The notes: generated from the sequence alone by a model not told the origin. Positions 41,285 to 58,849 are shown, counted from the stretch's first letter. The stretch: DNA of 64,000 bases from Pseudomonas sp. Irchel s3h14 (GCF_900187425.1 NZ_FYDJ01000017.1:40078-104077); one strand, 5' to 3'. Numbers and translations: made by a program.

Positions 41285-41584
41285 TTACTCAGCACTGCTG
41301 CTGAAATCGAGATCTTGGCCTGGCTGAAGGGAGATAACTGCCTTCTTCCAGTCATTACGCTTGCCCAGACCGCGAGCAGTGCGCTTGCTCTTACCCAGAA
41401 CATTCAGGGTAGTAACACGCTCTACTTTCACGCTGAACAGGCTTTCGACGGCCTTCTTGATTTCCAGCTTGGTTGCGTCAGTTGCAACCTTGAAAACGAA
41501 CTGGCCTTTCTTGTCAGCCAGAACCGTAGCCTTCTCGGAAACGTGCGGGCCAAGCAGAACTTTAAATACGCGTTCCTGGTTCAT
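41285..41584 (-). CDS. rplW: 50S ribosomal protein L23
   Basis: A 99-residue L23, the docking site for trigger factor and SRP at the tunnel exit. [22 protein letters not shown] is diagnostic. It overlaps rplD by 4 bp (ATGA). Confidence 0.97.
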
Positions 41585-42183
41585 CCCAGCAGCTCCTCGA
41601 ATTTCTTCACGGCCGACACGGTGATCAACACCTTGTCGTATGCGATCAGACTAACTGGATCGGAACCTTGCACGTCACGTACATCAACGTGTGGCAGGTT
41701 ACGAGCAGCCAGGTACAGGTTCTGATCAACCACTTCAGACACGATCAAGACGTCAGTCAGGCCCATGCCGGTCAGTTTGTTCAGCAGATCTTTGGTCTTC
41801 GGTGCATCAACAGCGAAGTCCTGAACCACAACCAGACGATCAGTACGCACCAGCTCAGCAAGGATGGAGCGCATTGCTGCGCGATACATCTTCTTGTTCA
41901 GCTTCTGGGTGTGATCCTGAGGACGAGCTGCGAAAGTGGTACCGCCGCCACGCCAGATTGGGCTACGGATAGTACCGGCACGAGCACGGCCAGTACCTTT
42001 CTGACGCCATGGGCGCTTACCGCCACCACGAACGTCGGAACGGGTCTTTTGCTGCTTGCTACCTTGACGGCCGCCGGCCATGTAGGCCACGACTGCTTGG
42101 TGAACCAGCGTCTCGTTGAATTCGCCGCCAAATGTCAGTTCGGAAACTTCGATCGCTTGAGCGTCATTTACATTTAATTGCAT
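41581..42183 (-). CDS. rplD: 50S ribosomal protein L4
   Basis: A 200-residue L4. The tunnel loop [20 protein letters not shown] (about 62-82) carries the residues linked to macrolide resistance and looks wild type. In E. coli L4 represses the S10 operon through its leader; the leader here is short, so that control may differ. Confidence 0.97.
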
Positions 42184-42195
42184 GTCAGCTTCCCC

Positions 42196-42831
42196 TTAAC
42201 CGCGAGCCTTGGCTGCTGGACGTACAACCAAGTTGCCGCCAGTAGCGCCAGGAACAGCGCCCTTGACCAACAACAGATTGCGTTCAGCGTCCACGCGCAC
42301 TACTTCGAGGGACTGCACGGTCACGCGCTCAGCGCCCATATGACCGGACATTTTTTTGCCCTTGAATACACGACCAGGAGTCTGGCACTGGCCGATAGAG
42401 CCTGGAACGCGGTGGGATACGGAGTTACCGTGGGTATTATCTTGCCCGCGGAAATTCCAACGCTTGATCGTACCCTGGAAGCCTTTACCTTTGGACTGAC
42501 CGGTTACATCAACCAGTTGGCCAGCGGCGAAGATTTCAGCGTTGATCAGATCGCCGGCCTGGTACTCGCCTTCTTCAAGACGGAATTCCATTACGGTACG
42601 ACCAGCGGCAACGTTCGCTTTAGCGAAGTGGCCAGCTTGAGCAGCTGTAACACGCGAAGCACGACGCTCGCCTACAGTGACTTGCACTGCACGATAGCCA
42701 TCGGTCTCTTCAGTTTTGAACTGGGTGACGCGATTCGGTTCGATCTCAATGACCGTGACCGGAATGGAGACACCTTCTTCGGTGAAAATACGGGTCATAC
42801 CGCATTTACGACCGACTACACCAATAGTCAT
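42196..42831 (-). CDS. rplC: 50S ribosomal protein L3
   Basis: A 211-residue L3, an early-assembly protein with a loop reaching the peptidyl-transferase centre; GSIGQCQTPGRVFKGKKMSG contains the glutamine methylated by PrmB in E. coli. The ATG at 42831 (MTIGVVGRKCGMTRIF) is chosen over an open frame reaching 42864. Confidence 0.97.
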   Translation of the reverse strand: MTIGVVGRKCGMTRIFTEEGVSIPVTVIEIEPNRVTQFKTEETDGYRAVQVTVGERRASRVTAAQAGHFAKANVAAGRTVMEFRLEEGEYQAGDLINAEIFAAGQLVDVTGQSKGKGFQGTIKRWNFRGQDNTHGNSVSHRVPGSIGQCQTPGRVFKGKKMSGHMGAERVTVQSLEVVRVDAERNLLLVKGAVPGATGGNLVVRPAAKARG

Positions 42832-42911
42832 GTTGTAAACCTCATGAGTGTACGGGGCTTTCACCCGCTATGGCCGCCCATTTCAGAGCGTTACACGACT
42901 AAGACCGAGTC

Positions 42912-43223
42912 TTAGCCGAGGCTGATCTGCACTTCCACACCGGCCGCAAGATCAAGCTTCATAAGAGCATCAACGGTTTTATCCGTTGGCTGGACGATGT
43001 CCAGAACGCGCTTATGAGTACGGATCTCATACTGGTCACGCGCGTCTTTGTTGACGTGCGGGGAGACCAGAACGGTGAACCGCTCTTTACGGGTAGGCAG
43101 TGGAATTGGACCACGCACTTGAGCACCAGTACGTTTCGCGGTTTCCACGATTTCCTGGGTGGATTGGTCGATCAGGCGATGGTCAAAAGCCTTCAACCTG
43201 ATACGGATTTGCTGATTTTGCAT
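42912..43223 (-). CDS. rpsJ: 30S ribosomal protein S10 / NusE
   Basis: A 103-residue S10. It binds 16S rRNA in the 30S head and also acts as NusE in antitermination with NusB and Nus[21 protein letters not shown] and [20 protein letters not shown] are diagnostic. It is the first gene of the S10 operon, preceded by a near-consensus promoter. Confidence 0.98.
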
Positions 43224-43285
43224 TGGATTTCAGACTCCGGCTGCTATTCCCAGCGAGCGCAATACGCCCGTTAAAAGGAGGCGCA

Positions 43286-43314
43286 ATTCTATAGACGGGC
43301 TACTACAGTGTCAA
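43286..43314 (-). promoter_or_regulatory. S10 operon promoter
   Basis: On the minus strand a perfect TTGACA (43314-43309) and TAGAAT (43291-43286) are 17 bp apart. The predicted start near 43279 leaves a leader of about 55 nt before rpsJ, containing a CCTCC/ GGAG-type ribosome site near the gene. Confidence 0.8.
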
Positions 43315-43321
43315 CCCAATA

Positions 43322-43350
43322 AAAAAGCCCCCGCTAGGCGGGGGCTTTTT
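43322..43350 (-). terminator. Terminator between tufA and rpsJ
   Basis: A 13-bp stem, AAAAAGCCCCCGC with GCGGGGGCTTTTT, and a three-base loop. It lies downstream of rpsJ's upstream region and just after tufA's stop codon in chromosome order; on the minus strand it ends the str operon (rpsL-rpsG-fusA-tufA) immediately before the S10 promoter. Confidence 0.92.
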
Positions 43351-43364
43351 CAAGTCATCACTTA

Positions 43365-44558
43365 TTAAGCGATGATTTTGGCTACGACGCCAGCGCCGAC
43401 GGTACGACCGCCTTCACGAATAGCGAAACGCAGACCATCTTCCATTGCGATGGTTTTGATCAGGGTGACAACCATTTTGATGTTGTCGCCTGGCATTACC
43501 ATTTCAACGCCTTCCGGCAGTTCGCAGTTACCGGTCACGTCAGTGGTCCGGAAGTAGAACTGTGGACGGTAGCCTTTGAAGAACGGAGTGTGGCGACCGC
43601 CTTCTTCTTTGCTCAACACGTACACTTCAGCTTCGAAGGTAGTGTGCGGCTTAACCGAACCTGGCTTGACCAGAACCTGGCCACGCTCAACGTCGTCACG
43701 CTTGGTGCCGCGCAGCAGCACGCCGCAGTTCTCGCCAGCACGACCTTCGTCGAGCAGCTTACGGAACATTTCAACACCGGTGCAGGTGGTGACGGTAGTG
43801 TCACGCAGACCAACGATTTCCAGTGGATCCTGAACCTTGACGATACCGCGCTCGATACGGCCAGTTACAACAGTACCGCGACCGGAGATCGAGAATACGT
43901 CTTCGATTGGCATCAGGAACGGCTTGTCGATAACACGGACCGGATCCGGGATGTAGCTATCCAGAGTCTCAACCAGTTTACGAACGGCAGTGGTGCCCAT
44001 TTCGTTGTCGTCTTGGCCGTTCAGAGCCATCAGAGCCGAACCGATGATGATCGGAGTGTCGTCACCCGGGAAGTCGTAAGTGCTCAGCAGATCGCGCACT
44101 TCCATCTCAACCAGTTCCAACAGCTCAGCGTCGTCAACCATGTCAGCCTTGTTCAGGAAGACAACGATGTACGGAACGCCAACCTGACGGGACAGCAGGA
44201 TGTGCTCACGGGTTTGTGGCATCGGACCATCAGCGGCCGAGCAAACCAGAATAGCGCCGTCCATCTGAGCAGCACCGGTGATCATGTTCTTCACATAGTC
44301 AGCGTGACCTGGGCAGTCAACGTGAGCGTAGTGACGGATCAGCGAGTTGTATTCAACGTGCGCGGTGTTGATGGTGATACCACGAGCTTTTTCTTCCGGA
44401 GCGCTGTCGATCTTGTCGAAAGCAACAACGGCCGAACCGAAAACTTCGGAGCAGACGCGAGTCAGAGCAGCGGTCAGCGTGGTTTTACCGTGGTCGACGT
44501 GACCGATGGTGCCAACGTTGACGTGCGGGAGGGTACGGTCAAATTTTTCTTTAGCCAC
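43365..44558 (-). CDS. tufA: Elongation factor Tu, copy A
   Basis: A 397-residue EF-Tu that carries aminoacyl-tRNA to the ribosome. G-domain motifs are GHVDHGKTT (residues 19-27), DCPGH (81-85), NKAD (136-139) and SAL (174-176). It lies 31 bp after fusA and ends the str operon. By direct alignment it differs from tufB in this window (59936-61129) at 28 of 397 residues, mostly in the N-terminus and domains II and III, while residues 75-192 are identical. Confidence 0.97.
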   Translation of the reverse strand: MAKEKFDRTLPHVNVGTIGHVDHGKTTLTAALTRVCSEVFGSAVVAFDKIDSAPEEKARGITINTAHVEYNSLIRHYAHVDCPGHADYVKNMITGAAQMDGAILVCSAADGPMPQTREHILLSRQVGVPYIVVFLNKADMVDDAELLELVEMEVRDLLSTYDFPGDDTPIIIGSALMALNGQDDNEMGTTAVRKLVETLDSYIPDPVRVIDKPFLMPIEDVFSISGRGTVVTGRIERGIVKVQDPLEIVGLRDTTVTTCTGVEMFRKLLDEGRAGENCGVLLRGTKRDDVERGQVLVKPGSVKPHTTFEAEVYVLSKEEGGRHTPFFKGYRPQFYFRTTDVTGNCELPEGVEMVMPGDNIKMVVTLIKTIAMEDGLRFAIREGGRTVGAGVVAKIIA

Positions 44559-44589
44559 GACAATTAACTCCTAGCCTAAAGGGGCTGAA

Positions 44590-46695
44590 TCAGCCTTGTT
44601 TTTTGGTAACAGTTTCGACGATATGCGACGGAGCTGTATTGTATTTTTTGAATTCCATAGAGTAGCTTGCGCGACCTTGGGACATGGAACGAACGTCGGT
44701 TGCGTAACCGAACATCTCACCCAACGGAACCTCAGCGCGAATCACTTTGCCGGAAACCGTGTCTTCCATACCCAGGATCATGCCGCGACGACGGTTAAGG
44801 TCGCCCATCACGTCACCCATATAGTCTTCAGGTGTAACAACCTCTACCGCCATGATCGGCTCAAGCAACTCACCACCACCCTTCTGGGCCAGTTGCTTGG
44901 TTGCCATGGAAGCAGCCACCTTAAACGCCATCTCGTTGGAGTCGACGTCGTGGTAGGAACCATCAAACACGGTAGCCTTCAGGCCGATCAGCGGATAGCC
45001 GGCAACAACGCCGTTCTTCATCTGCTCTTCGATACCCTTCTGGATAGCCGGGATGTATTCCTTAGGAACCACACCACCCACTACTTCGTTCAGGAATTGC
45101 AGACCTTCCTGACCTTCGTCAGCAGGAGCAAAACGAATCCAGCAATGACCGAACTGGCCACGACCGCCGGACTGACGAACGAACTTGCCTTCAATTTCGC
45201 AGCTCTTCGTGATGCGCTCACGGTACGAAACTTGAGGCTTACCGATGTTGGCTTCGACGTTGAACTCACGGCGCATCCGGTCAACCAGGATGTCCAGGTG
45301 CAACTCGCCCATGCCGGAGATGATCGTTTGACCAGTCTCTTCATCAGTCTTGACGCGGAAAGATGGATCTTCCTGAGCAAGCTTGCCCAGAGCGATACCC
45401 ATTTTTTCCTGGTCGTCCTTGGTCTTAGGCTCTACGGCAACCGAAATAACCGGCTCCGGGAAGTCCATGCGAACCAGGATGATTGGCTTGTCAGCGTTGC
45501 ACAAAGTTTCACCAGTGGTGACGTCCTTCATGCCGATCAAGGCCGCGATGTCACCAGCGCGCACTTCCTTGATTTCTTCACGGGCGTTTGCGTGCATTTG
45601 CACCATACGACCCACGCGCTCTTTCTTGCCTTTAACCGAGTTGATCACGCCGTCGCCGGAGGCCAACACGCCCGAGTAAACCCGAACAAAGGTCAAGGTA
45701 CCCACGAATGGGTCGGTAGCGATCTTGAACGCCAGAGCCGAGAACGGCTCGCTGTCGTCTGCGTGACGCTCCATTTCCTGGGTCTCGTCATCCGGGTCAG
45801 TACCCTTGATGGCAGGAATGTCGCTTGGAGCAGGCAGGTAGTCGATAACGGCGTCGAGAACCAGGGGAACACCCTTGTTCTTGAAGGAAGAACCGCAAAC
45901 AGCCAGAACGATCTCACCAGCGATAGTACGCTGACGCAGAGCGGCCTTGATTTCCTCGTTGGTGAGCTCTTCACCTTCGAGGTACTTGTTCATCAGCTCT
46001 TCGCTGGCTTCAGCCGCAGCTTCAACCATGTTGCCGCGCCATTCGTCAGCCAATTCCTGCAGTTCAGCAGGGATAGGCTTGCGAACTGGAACCATGCCTT
46101 TGTCAGAGTCATTCCAGTAAACAGCTTCCATTGCCATCAGATCGATCTGACCCTGGAAGTTGTCTTCGGAACCGATAGCCAACTGGATTGGCACCGGGGT
46201 GTGACCCAGACGCTGCTTGATCTGACCGATCACGCGCAGGAAGTTCGCACCAGCACGGTCCATCTTGTTTACGTAAACAAGACGTGGAACGCCGTATTTG
46301 TTGGCTTGACGCCATACGGTTTCCGACTGAGGCTCAACGCCCGAGGTGCCGCAGAACACAACGACCGCGCCATCGAGTACACGCAGGGAACGTTCAACTT
46401 CAATAGTGAAGTCAACGTGGCCCGGGGTATCAATAACGTTGAAGCGGTATTGGTCCTTGTGCTGCTTCTCGGAACCCTGCCAGAAGGCGGTAATAGCAGC
46501 AGAAGTAATGGTAATACCACGCTCCTGCTCCTGCACCATCCAGTCTGTGGTCGCGGCGCCGTCATGCACCTCGCCCATCTTGTGACTTTTGCCAGTGTAA
46601 AAAAGGACGCGCTCGGTGGTGGTGGTTTTACCAGCATCCACGTGAGCAACGATACCAATGTTACGGTAGCGATTAATCGGTGTAGTACGAGCCAT
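44590..46695 (-). CDS. fusA: Elongation factor G
   Basis: A 701-residue EF-G that drives translocation. G motifs are AHVDAGKTTTTERVL (residues 17-31), DTPGHVDF and NKMDRAGANF; the C-terminal part ends with the domain IV/V segment MFGYATDVRSMSQGRASYSMEF. It lies between rpsG and tufA in the str operon. Confidence 0.98.
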   Translation of the reverse strand: MARTTPINRYRNIGIVAHVDAGKTTTTERVLFYTGKSHKMGEVHDGAATTDWMVQEQERGITITSAAITAFWQGSEKQHKDQYRFNVIDTPGHVDFTIEVERSLRVLDGAVVVFCGTSGVEPQSETVWRQANKYGVPRLVYVNKMDRAGANFLRVIGQIKQRLGHTPVPIQLAIGSEDNFQGQIDLMAMEAVYWNDSDKGMVPVRKPIPAELQELADEWRGNMVEAAAEASEELMNKYLEGEELTNEEIKAALRQRTIAGEIVLAVCGSSFKNKGVPLVLDAVIDYLPAPSDIPAIKGTDPDDETQEMERHADDSEPFSALAFKIATDPFVGTLTFVRVYSGVLASGDGVINSVKGKKERVGRMVQMHANAREEIKEVRAGDIAALIGMKDVTTGETLCNADKPIILVRMDFPEPVISVAVEPKTKDDQEKMGIALGKLAQEDPSFRVKTDEETGQTIISGMGELHLDILVDRMRREFNVEANIGKPQVSYRERITKSCEIEGKFVRQSGGRGQFGHCWIRFAPADEGQEGLQFLNEVVGGVVPKEYIPAIQKGIEEQMKNGVVAGYPLIGLKATVFDGSYHDVDSNEMAFKVAASMATKQLAQKGGGELLEPIMAVEVVTPEDYMGDVMGDLNRRRGMILGMEDTVSGKVIRAEVPLGEMFGYATDVRSMSQGRASYSMEFKKYNTAPSHIVETVTKKQG

Positions 46696-46725
46696 AAAGC
46701 CCTCGCAAAATTAGTGACGCTAAAA

Positions 46726-47196
46726 TTAGAAGCGGTAGTGCGAGAAAGCCTTGTTGGCTTCAGCCATACGGTGCACGTCTTCACGCTTCTTAACTGCAGC
46801 ACCTTTGCCTTCAGCGGCGTCCAGCAGTTCGCCAGCCAAACGCAGAGCCATAGACTTCTCGCCGCGCTTGCGGGCGAAGTCTACCAACCAGCGCATTGCC
46901 AGAGCGTTACGACGGGACGGACGAACTTCGACCGGAACCTGGTAAGTAGCACCGCCTACACGGCGCGACTTTACTTCGACCAGCGGAGCGATGGCGTCGA
47001 GAGCTTTCTCGAAGATTTCCAGGGGATCGCTGTTCTTGCGCTCTTTAACTTTTTCCAGCGCGCCATAAACGATACGCTCGGCAACGGCTTTCTTGCCGCT
47101 TTCCATCACGTGGTTCATGAACTTGGCCAGGATCTGGCTGCCGTATTTTGGATCGTCAAGCACTTCGCGCTTGGCTGCTACGCGTCTTCTTGGCAT
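46726..47196 (-). CDS. rpsG: 30S ribosomal protein S7
   Basis: A 156-residue S7, assembly initiator of the 30S head. [20 protein letters not shown] and [23 protein letters not shown] are diagnostic. In E. coli S7 represses the str operon through the rpsL-rpsG gap; here that gap is 118 bp, long enough for a regulatory fold, which I did not verify. Confidence 0.98.
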
Positions 47197-47314
47197 GGAT
47201 AAGCCCTCAAACGGTCTTCAGGTTCGCTCGGAATCGGTGCCCTTTCGGGACGCCTCCGACCTTACTCTTATCGACTCAGAAAAATAGAAAATCAGTTTTT
47301 ACAAAAAGCCACTA

Positions 47315-47686
47315 CTACTTAGGCTTCTTGGTACCGTACTTCGAACGACCCTGGTTACGACCTTTAACGCCGGAAGTATCCAACGAACCGCGTACGGTGT
47401 GGTAACGAACACCTGGCAAGTCTTTTACACGACCGCCGCGGATCAGTACCACGCTGTGCTCTTGCAGGTTGTGGCCTTCACCGCCGATGTACGAGGAAAC
47501 CTCGAAACCGTTGGTCAGACGCACACGGCATACTTTACGCAGTGCCGAGTTAGGTTTTTTCGGCGTGGTGGTATACACACGGGTGCATACGCCACGACGT
47601 TGCGGGCAGTTCTGCAGCGCAGGCACGTCGGATTTCTCGACGATACGCTTACGCGGCTGACGTACCAGCTGGTTGATAGTTGCCAT
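47315..47686 (-). CDS. rpsL: 30S ribosomal protein S12
   Basis: A 123-residue S12 at the decoding centre. K43 (TTPKKPNS) and K88 (RVKDLPG) are wild type, so no streptomycin-resistance change is visible. D89 is the residue beta-methylthiolated by RimO, a step that needs YcaO in E. coli; the OsmC-YcaO gene lies in the same window. First gene of the str operon. Confidence 0.98.
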   Translation of the reverse strand: MATINQLVRQPRKRIVEKSDVPALQNCPQRRGVCTRVYTTTPKKPNSALRKVCRVRLTNGFEVSSYIGGEGHNLQEHSVVLIRGGRVKDLPGVRYHTVRGSLDTSGVKGRNQGRSKYGTKKPK

Positions 47687-47777
47687 CTACTAGCTCCACT
47701 GTTGTCTTGCGACGCTATTGTCTTGCAAGAAAAGCAAAATGGCAGGAACGAATTCCCGCCAAATTTAGGGGTACAAG

Positions 47778-47806
47778 AGTCTAAAGAGGATCTTGCCCCC
47801 AGTCAA
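47778..47806 (-). promoter_or_regulatory. str operon promoter
   Basis: On the minus strand TTGACT (47806-47801) and TAGACT (47783-47778) are 17 bp apart. The predicted start near 47771 gives a leader of about 85 nt before rpsL. Confidence 0.75.
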
Positions 47807-47823
47807 GGCAAGGCCCCGACCTC

Positions 47824-47868
47824 CCCGCTCATCGAACCTCGACAAATTGTCTCGATTCGATGAACGGG
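47824..47868. repeat. Imperfect palindrome between rpoC and rpsL
   Basis: CCCGCTCATCGAA at 47824 mirrors TTCGATGAACGGG ending at 47868 with one mismatch, and the centre GACAAATTGTC is itself symmetric. It lies about 35 bp after the rpoC stop codon. No T-run follows, so it may be an mRNA 3'-end stabiliser or the rpoBC terminator of a non-standard kind. Confidence 0.45.
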
Positions 47869-47902
47869 ACGGCCAGGGCCTTACGCTCATTTATCGCAGA
47901 AC

Positions 47903-52102
<4,200 letters not shown>

Positions 52103-52166
52103 GGCCTTTCCTCCTGGCGGAGCAGAGAGCGGGCAATCCTGCCCCGCTCTCGATTCGCGTCACGTG

Positions 52167-56240
<4,074 letters not shown>

Positions 56241-56385
56241 CAGCGTTCCCCAGCTTGGTCACCTGCTTGTTTGGCCCCTCCCGACGGGAGCAGCCAGAAA
56301 ATCGTGCAAACCCCATGGTTTGCGCCACCGCATCGGGTGGTTACAGCTCGTTATCAGCACCGACCCAGTCGGCTGCCAATAACGG

Positions 56386-56414
56386 AAAAAGGCCGGTGGC
56401 AAGAGCCACCAGCC
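56386..56414 (-). terminator. Attenuator-like hairpin between rplL and rpoB
   Basis: On the minus strand GGCTGGTGGC-TCTT-GCCACCGGCC is followed by TTTTTCC. It lies about 47-75 bp after the rplL stop codon, where E. coli has a partial terminator that lets only part of transcription reach rpoBC. The rest of the gap contains more inverted sequence (about 56270-56340) that may be an RNase III-type stem. Confidence 0.8.
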
Positions 56415-56460
56415 ATCAGCCTTTCGCTTAACGCTCGGGCTGGAGACGCAAAGTCGATGC

Positions 56461-56826
56461 TTACTTCAGCTCGACTTTAGCGCCTGCTTCTTCCAGAGTG
56501 GCTTTTGCTTTGTCAGCTGCGTCTTTCGAAACAGCTTCCAGAACAACGCCAGGAGCGCCGTCAACTACAGCCTTGGCTTCTTTCAGGCCCAGACCGGTCA
56601 GTTCACGTACTGCCTTGATCACGTTAACTTTCTTCTCGCCAGCTTCCAGCAGCATGACGTTGAATTCAGTTTGTTCTTCAACAACGGCAGCGACAGCAGC
56701 TGGACCAGCGGAAGCAGCGGCAGCGGAAACGCCGAACTTCTCTTCCATGGCCTTGATCAGCTCAACGATTTCCAGAACGGATTTTTCGCCGATTGCTTCG
56801 ATGATTTGGTCGTTAGTCAGAGACAT
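56461..56826 (-). CDS. rplL: 50S ribosomal protein L7/L12
   Basis: A 121-residue L7/L12. The N-terminal dimerisation helices (1-33), an Ala-rich hinge (about 34-52, SAAAASAGPAAVAAVVEE) and the factor-binding C-terminal domain (FNVMLLEAGEKKVNVIKAVRE) are in order. Multiple copies form the stalk on L10 that recruits EF-Tu and EF-G. It lies 80 bp after rplJ. Confidence 0.98.
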   Translation of the reverse strand: MSLTNDQIIEAIGEKSVLEIVELIKAMEEKFGVSAAAASAGPAAVAAVVEEQTEFNVMLLEAGEKKVNVIKAVRELTGLGLKEAKAVVDGAPGVVLEAVSKDAADKAKATLEEAGAKVELK

Positions 56827-56906
56827 GACTATAAATTCCTGTATTGGGGTGACAGCCTACGCGGCCATCGAAATAAACAATAAACGCTGAAAGGAGTCGC
56901 TCAGCC

Positions 56907-57407
56907 TTAGGCTGCGGCAGCTTCTTTCTGGTCGCGAAGAGCCGCCAGAGTACGAGCCAATTTGCTGGTTGCGCCTTGAATCACGCTCATCAGCTGAGAA
57001 ATTGCTTCGTCACGGGTCGGCAGGCTTGCCAGTACGTCGATCTGATTAGCTGCGAGGAACTTGCCCTCGAACGCAGCTGCCTTGATCTCGAACTTATCCT
57101 GACCTTTTGCGAACTCTTTGAAGATACGAGCAGCAGCGCCCGGATGATCTTTGGAGAATGCAATCAAGGTCGGGCCGGTGAACACGTCGTTGAGCACGTC
57201 ATATTGAGTGCCAGCAACGGCGCGCTTGAGCAGGGTGTTACGTACAACACGTACGTAAACGCCAGCTTCACGAGCCTCTTTACGGAGTCCGGTCATAGCG
57301 CCTACTGTTACGCCACGGGCATCAGCCACGACAGCGGACAGAGCAACTTGGGCAGCCTTGTTGACTTCAGCGACGATGGCCTTCTTGTCTTCAAGTTTAA
57401 TTGCCAC
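56907..57407 (-). CDS. rplJ: 50S ribosomal protein L10
   Basis: A 166-residue L10, base of the L7/L12 stalk. The rRNA-binding N-terminal domain includes RGVTVGAMTGLRKEAREAGVYVRVVRNTLLKRA; the Ala-rich C-terminal helix ends ALRDQKEAAAA. In many bacteria L10 with L12 represses its own mRNA through a leader; a 198-bp gap upstream could hold that leader. Confidence 0.97.
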   Translation of the reverse strand: MAIKLEDKKAIVAEVNKAAQVALSAVVADARGVTVGAMTGLRKEAREAGVYVRVVRNTLLKRAVAGTQYDVLNDVFTGPTLIAFSKDHPGAAARIFKEFAKGQDKFEIKAAAFEGKFLAANQIDVLASLPTRDEAISQLMSVIQGATSKLARTLAALRDQKEAAAA

Positions 57408-57605
57408 GGGAAAAACTCCTGCTTGTTACCGTTTCATCCAACCGAGGCCAGATGTCGTTTTGGTGTCTGATTCGGTAAGGAACCGGGAGCACCATCTGCG
57501 TAGGCTTGAGGTTTAAGACTTGCGTCGCCTACGGTCTTGGATAGCCCCCGCCAGGCAGGGACCCCAATCTTTCAATTGGCGCAATCGCTTGCGCCAACCT
57601 GTGTC
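57408..57605 (-). promoter_or_regulatory. Probable L10 leader region, upstream of rplJ
   Basis: This 198-bp gap between rplA and rplJ has no gene. Near rplA it holds a perfect 9-bp stem, TTGGCGCAA with TTGCGCCAA (57576-57584 and 57589-57597), without a T-run. The segment nearer rplJ is rich in short complementary stretches (CCTACGC/GCGTAGG-type around 57495-57535). The position and length fit the autoregulatory L10 leader of other bacteria; I have not folded it. Confidence 0.5.
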
Positions 57606-58301
57606 TTACGCGTCGAGCGAGCCTTGGTCGATGACCAGACCTGGACCCATGGTGGTGCTCAGGGTAACGCGCTTGACGTAAATACCTTTCGAGGAAGCAG
57701 GCTTGATACGCTTCAGATCAGCGATCAGGGCTTCAACGTTTTCCTTCAGCTTGACGGCGTCGAAGCCAACCTTGCCAACGGAGGTGTGGATGATGCCGTT
57801 TTTGTCGGTGCGATAACGAACCTGACCAGCCTTGGCGTTCTTAACCGCGGTAGCTACGTCTGGCGTTACGGTGCCGACTTTAGGGTTAGGCATCAGGCCA
57901 CGTGGGCCCAGGATCTGACCCAACTGACCAACAACGCGCATTGCATCCGGGGATGCGATAACTACGTCATAGTTCAGGTCGCCGCCTTTCATTTCGGCAG
58001 CCAGATCGTCCATACCTACACGGTCAGCGCCGGCAGCCAAAGCGGCCTCAGCAGCTGGACCCTGAGTGAACACAGCAACGCGAACGGTCTTGCCAGTGCC
58101 GTGTGGCAGCACAGTAGCGCTACGAACGACCTGGTCGGATTTACGCGGGTCAACACCCAAGTTTACAGCAACGTCGAACGACTCGCTGAACTTGACGGTC
58201 GACAGCTCAGCCAGCAGAGCAGCAGCGTCTACAAAGTTGTAGGACTTGCCTGCTTCGATTTTGCCGGCGATAGCCTTTTGACGCTTGGTCAACTTAGCCA
58301 T
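57606..58301 (-). CDS. rplA: 50S ribosomal protein L1
   Basis: A 231-residue L1 of the mobile stalk that handles the E-site tRNA. MAKLTKRQKAIAGKI and the block ILGPRGLMPNPKVGTVTPDV are diagnostic. Its start overlaps the rplK stop codon by one base (TAATG). In E. coli L1 represses the rplKA operon. Confidence 0.97.
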   Translation of the reverse strand: MAKLTKRQKAIAGKIEAGKSYNFVDAAALLAELSTVKFSESFDVAVNLGVDPRKSDQVVRSATVLPHGTGKTVRVAVFTQGPAAEAALAAGADRVGMDDLAAEMKGGDLNYDVVIASPDAMRVVGQLGQILGPRGLMPNPKVGTVTPDVATAVKNAKAGQVRYRTDKNGIIHTSVGKVGFDAVKLKENVEALIADLKRIKPASSKGIYVKRVTLSTTMGPGLVIDQGSLDA

Positions 58302-58732
58302 TACACACCCTCCACGTTAAGGCCCATGCTACGAGCAGAACCGGCGATAGTACGCACGGCCGCGTCCATATCAGCTGCAGTCAGATCCGCGTTTTTGGTT
58401 TTCGCGATTTCTTCCAGCTGAGCACGGGTAACGGTGCCAACCTTAACTGTGTTCGGACGAGCGGAACCGCTAGTCAGGCCAGCAGCTTTCTTCAGCAGAA
58501 CCGAAGCAGGTGTGGATTTGGTTTCGAAAGTGAAGCTACGGTCGCTGTAGACAGTGATGATCACTGGAGTCGGCAGACCTGGTTCAATACCCTGAGTACG
58601 GGCGTTGAAAGCCTTGCAGAATTCCATGATGTTCACGCCGTGCTGACCCAGAGCAGGACCAACAGGTGGGCTTGGGTTAGCCTGAGCGGCCTTCACTTGC
58701 AGCTTGATGTAAGCGGTAATCTTCTTGGCCAT
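58301..58732 (-). CDS. rplK: 50S ribosomal protein L11
   Basis: A 143-residue L11 of the GTPase-associated centre, needed for RelA activation. MAKKITAYIKLQVKAAQANPSPPVG-type start and KTPPASVLLKKAAG-like KSTPASVLLKKAAGL are diagnostic. The ATG at 58732 is chosen over an in-frame start 12 bp upstream because the family begins MAKK. It follows the nusG terminator. Confidence 0.97.
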   Translation of the reverse strand: MAKKITAYIKLQVKAAQANPSPPVGPALGQHGVNIMEFCKAFNARTQGIEPGLPTPVIITVYSDRSFTFETKSTPASVLLKKAAGLTSGSARPNTVKVGTVTRAQLEEIAKTKNADLTAADMDAAVRTIAGSARSMGLNVEGV

Positions 58733-58805
58733 GAGGCACTCCAATTACGGGTTCGAACGCCTCGAAAGGCTCCCCGGTTACTTGCGCGTTTATCCCAGTG
58801 ACGAC

Positions 58806-58834
58806 AAAACCCCACAGCCTAGGGCTGCGGGGTT
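58806..58834 (-). terminator. Terminator after nusG
   Basis: On the minus strand AACCCCGCAGCC pairs with GGCTGTGGGGTT (one mismatch) and is followed by TTG. It lies between nusG and rplK, so the secE-nusG unit can end here and rplK needs its own promoter, which I could not place. Confidence 0.75.
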
Positions 58835-58849
58835 GGGATGCTTGCTCAG

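Noticed and set aside
44596..47202. 868-codon plus-strand frame opposite fusA and rpsG
   Set aside because: Antisense shadow of two well-supported genes with the same codon-bias cause; no independent ribosome site or homology.
47315..47686. Streptomycin-resistance change in rpsL
   Set aside because: K43 and K88 are both wild type.
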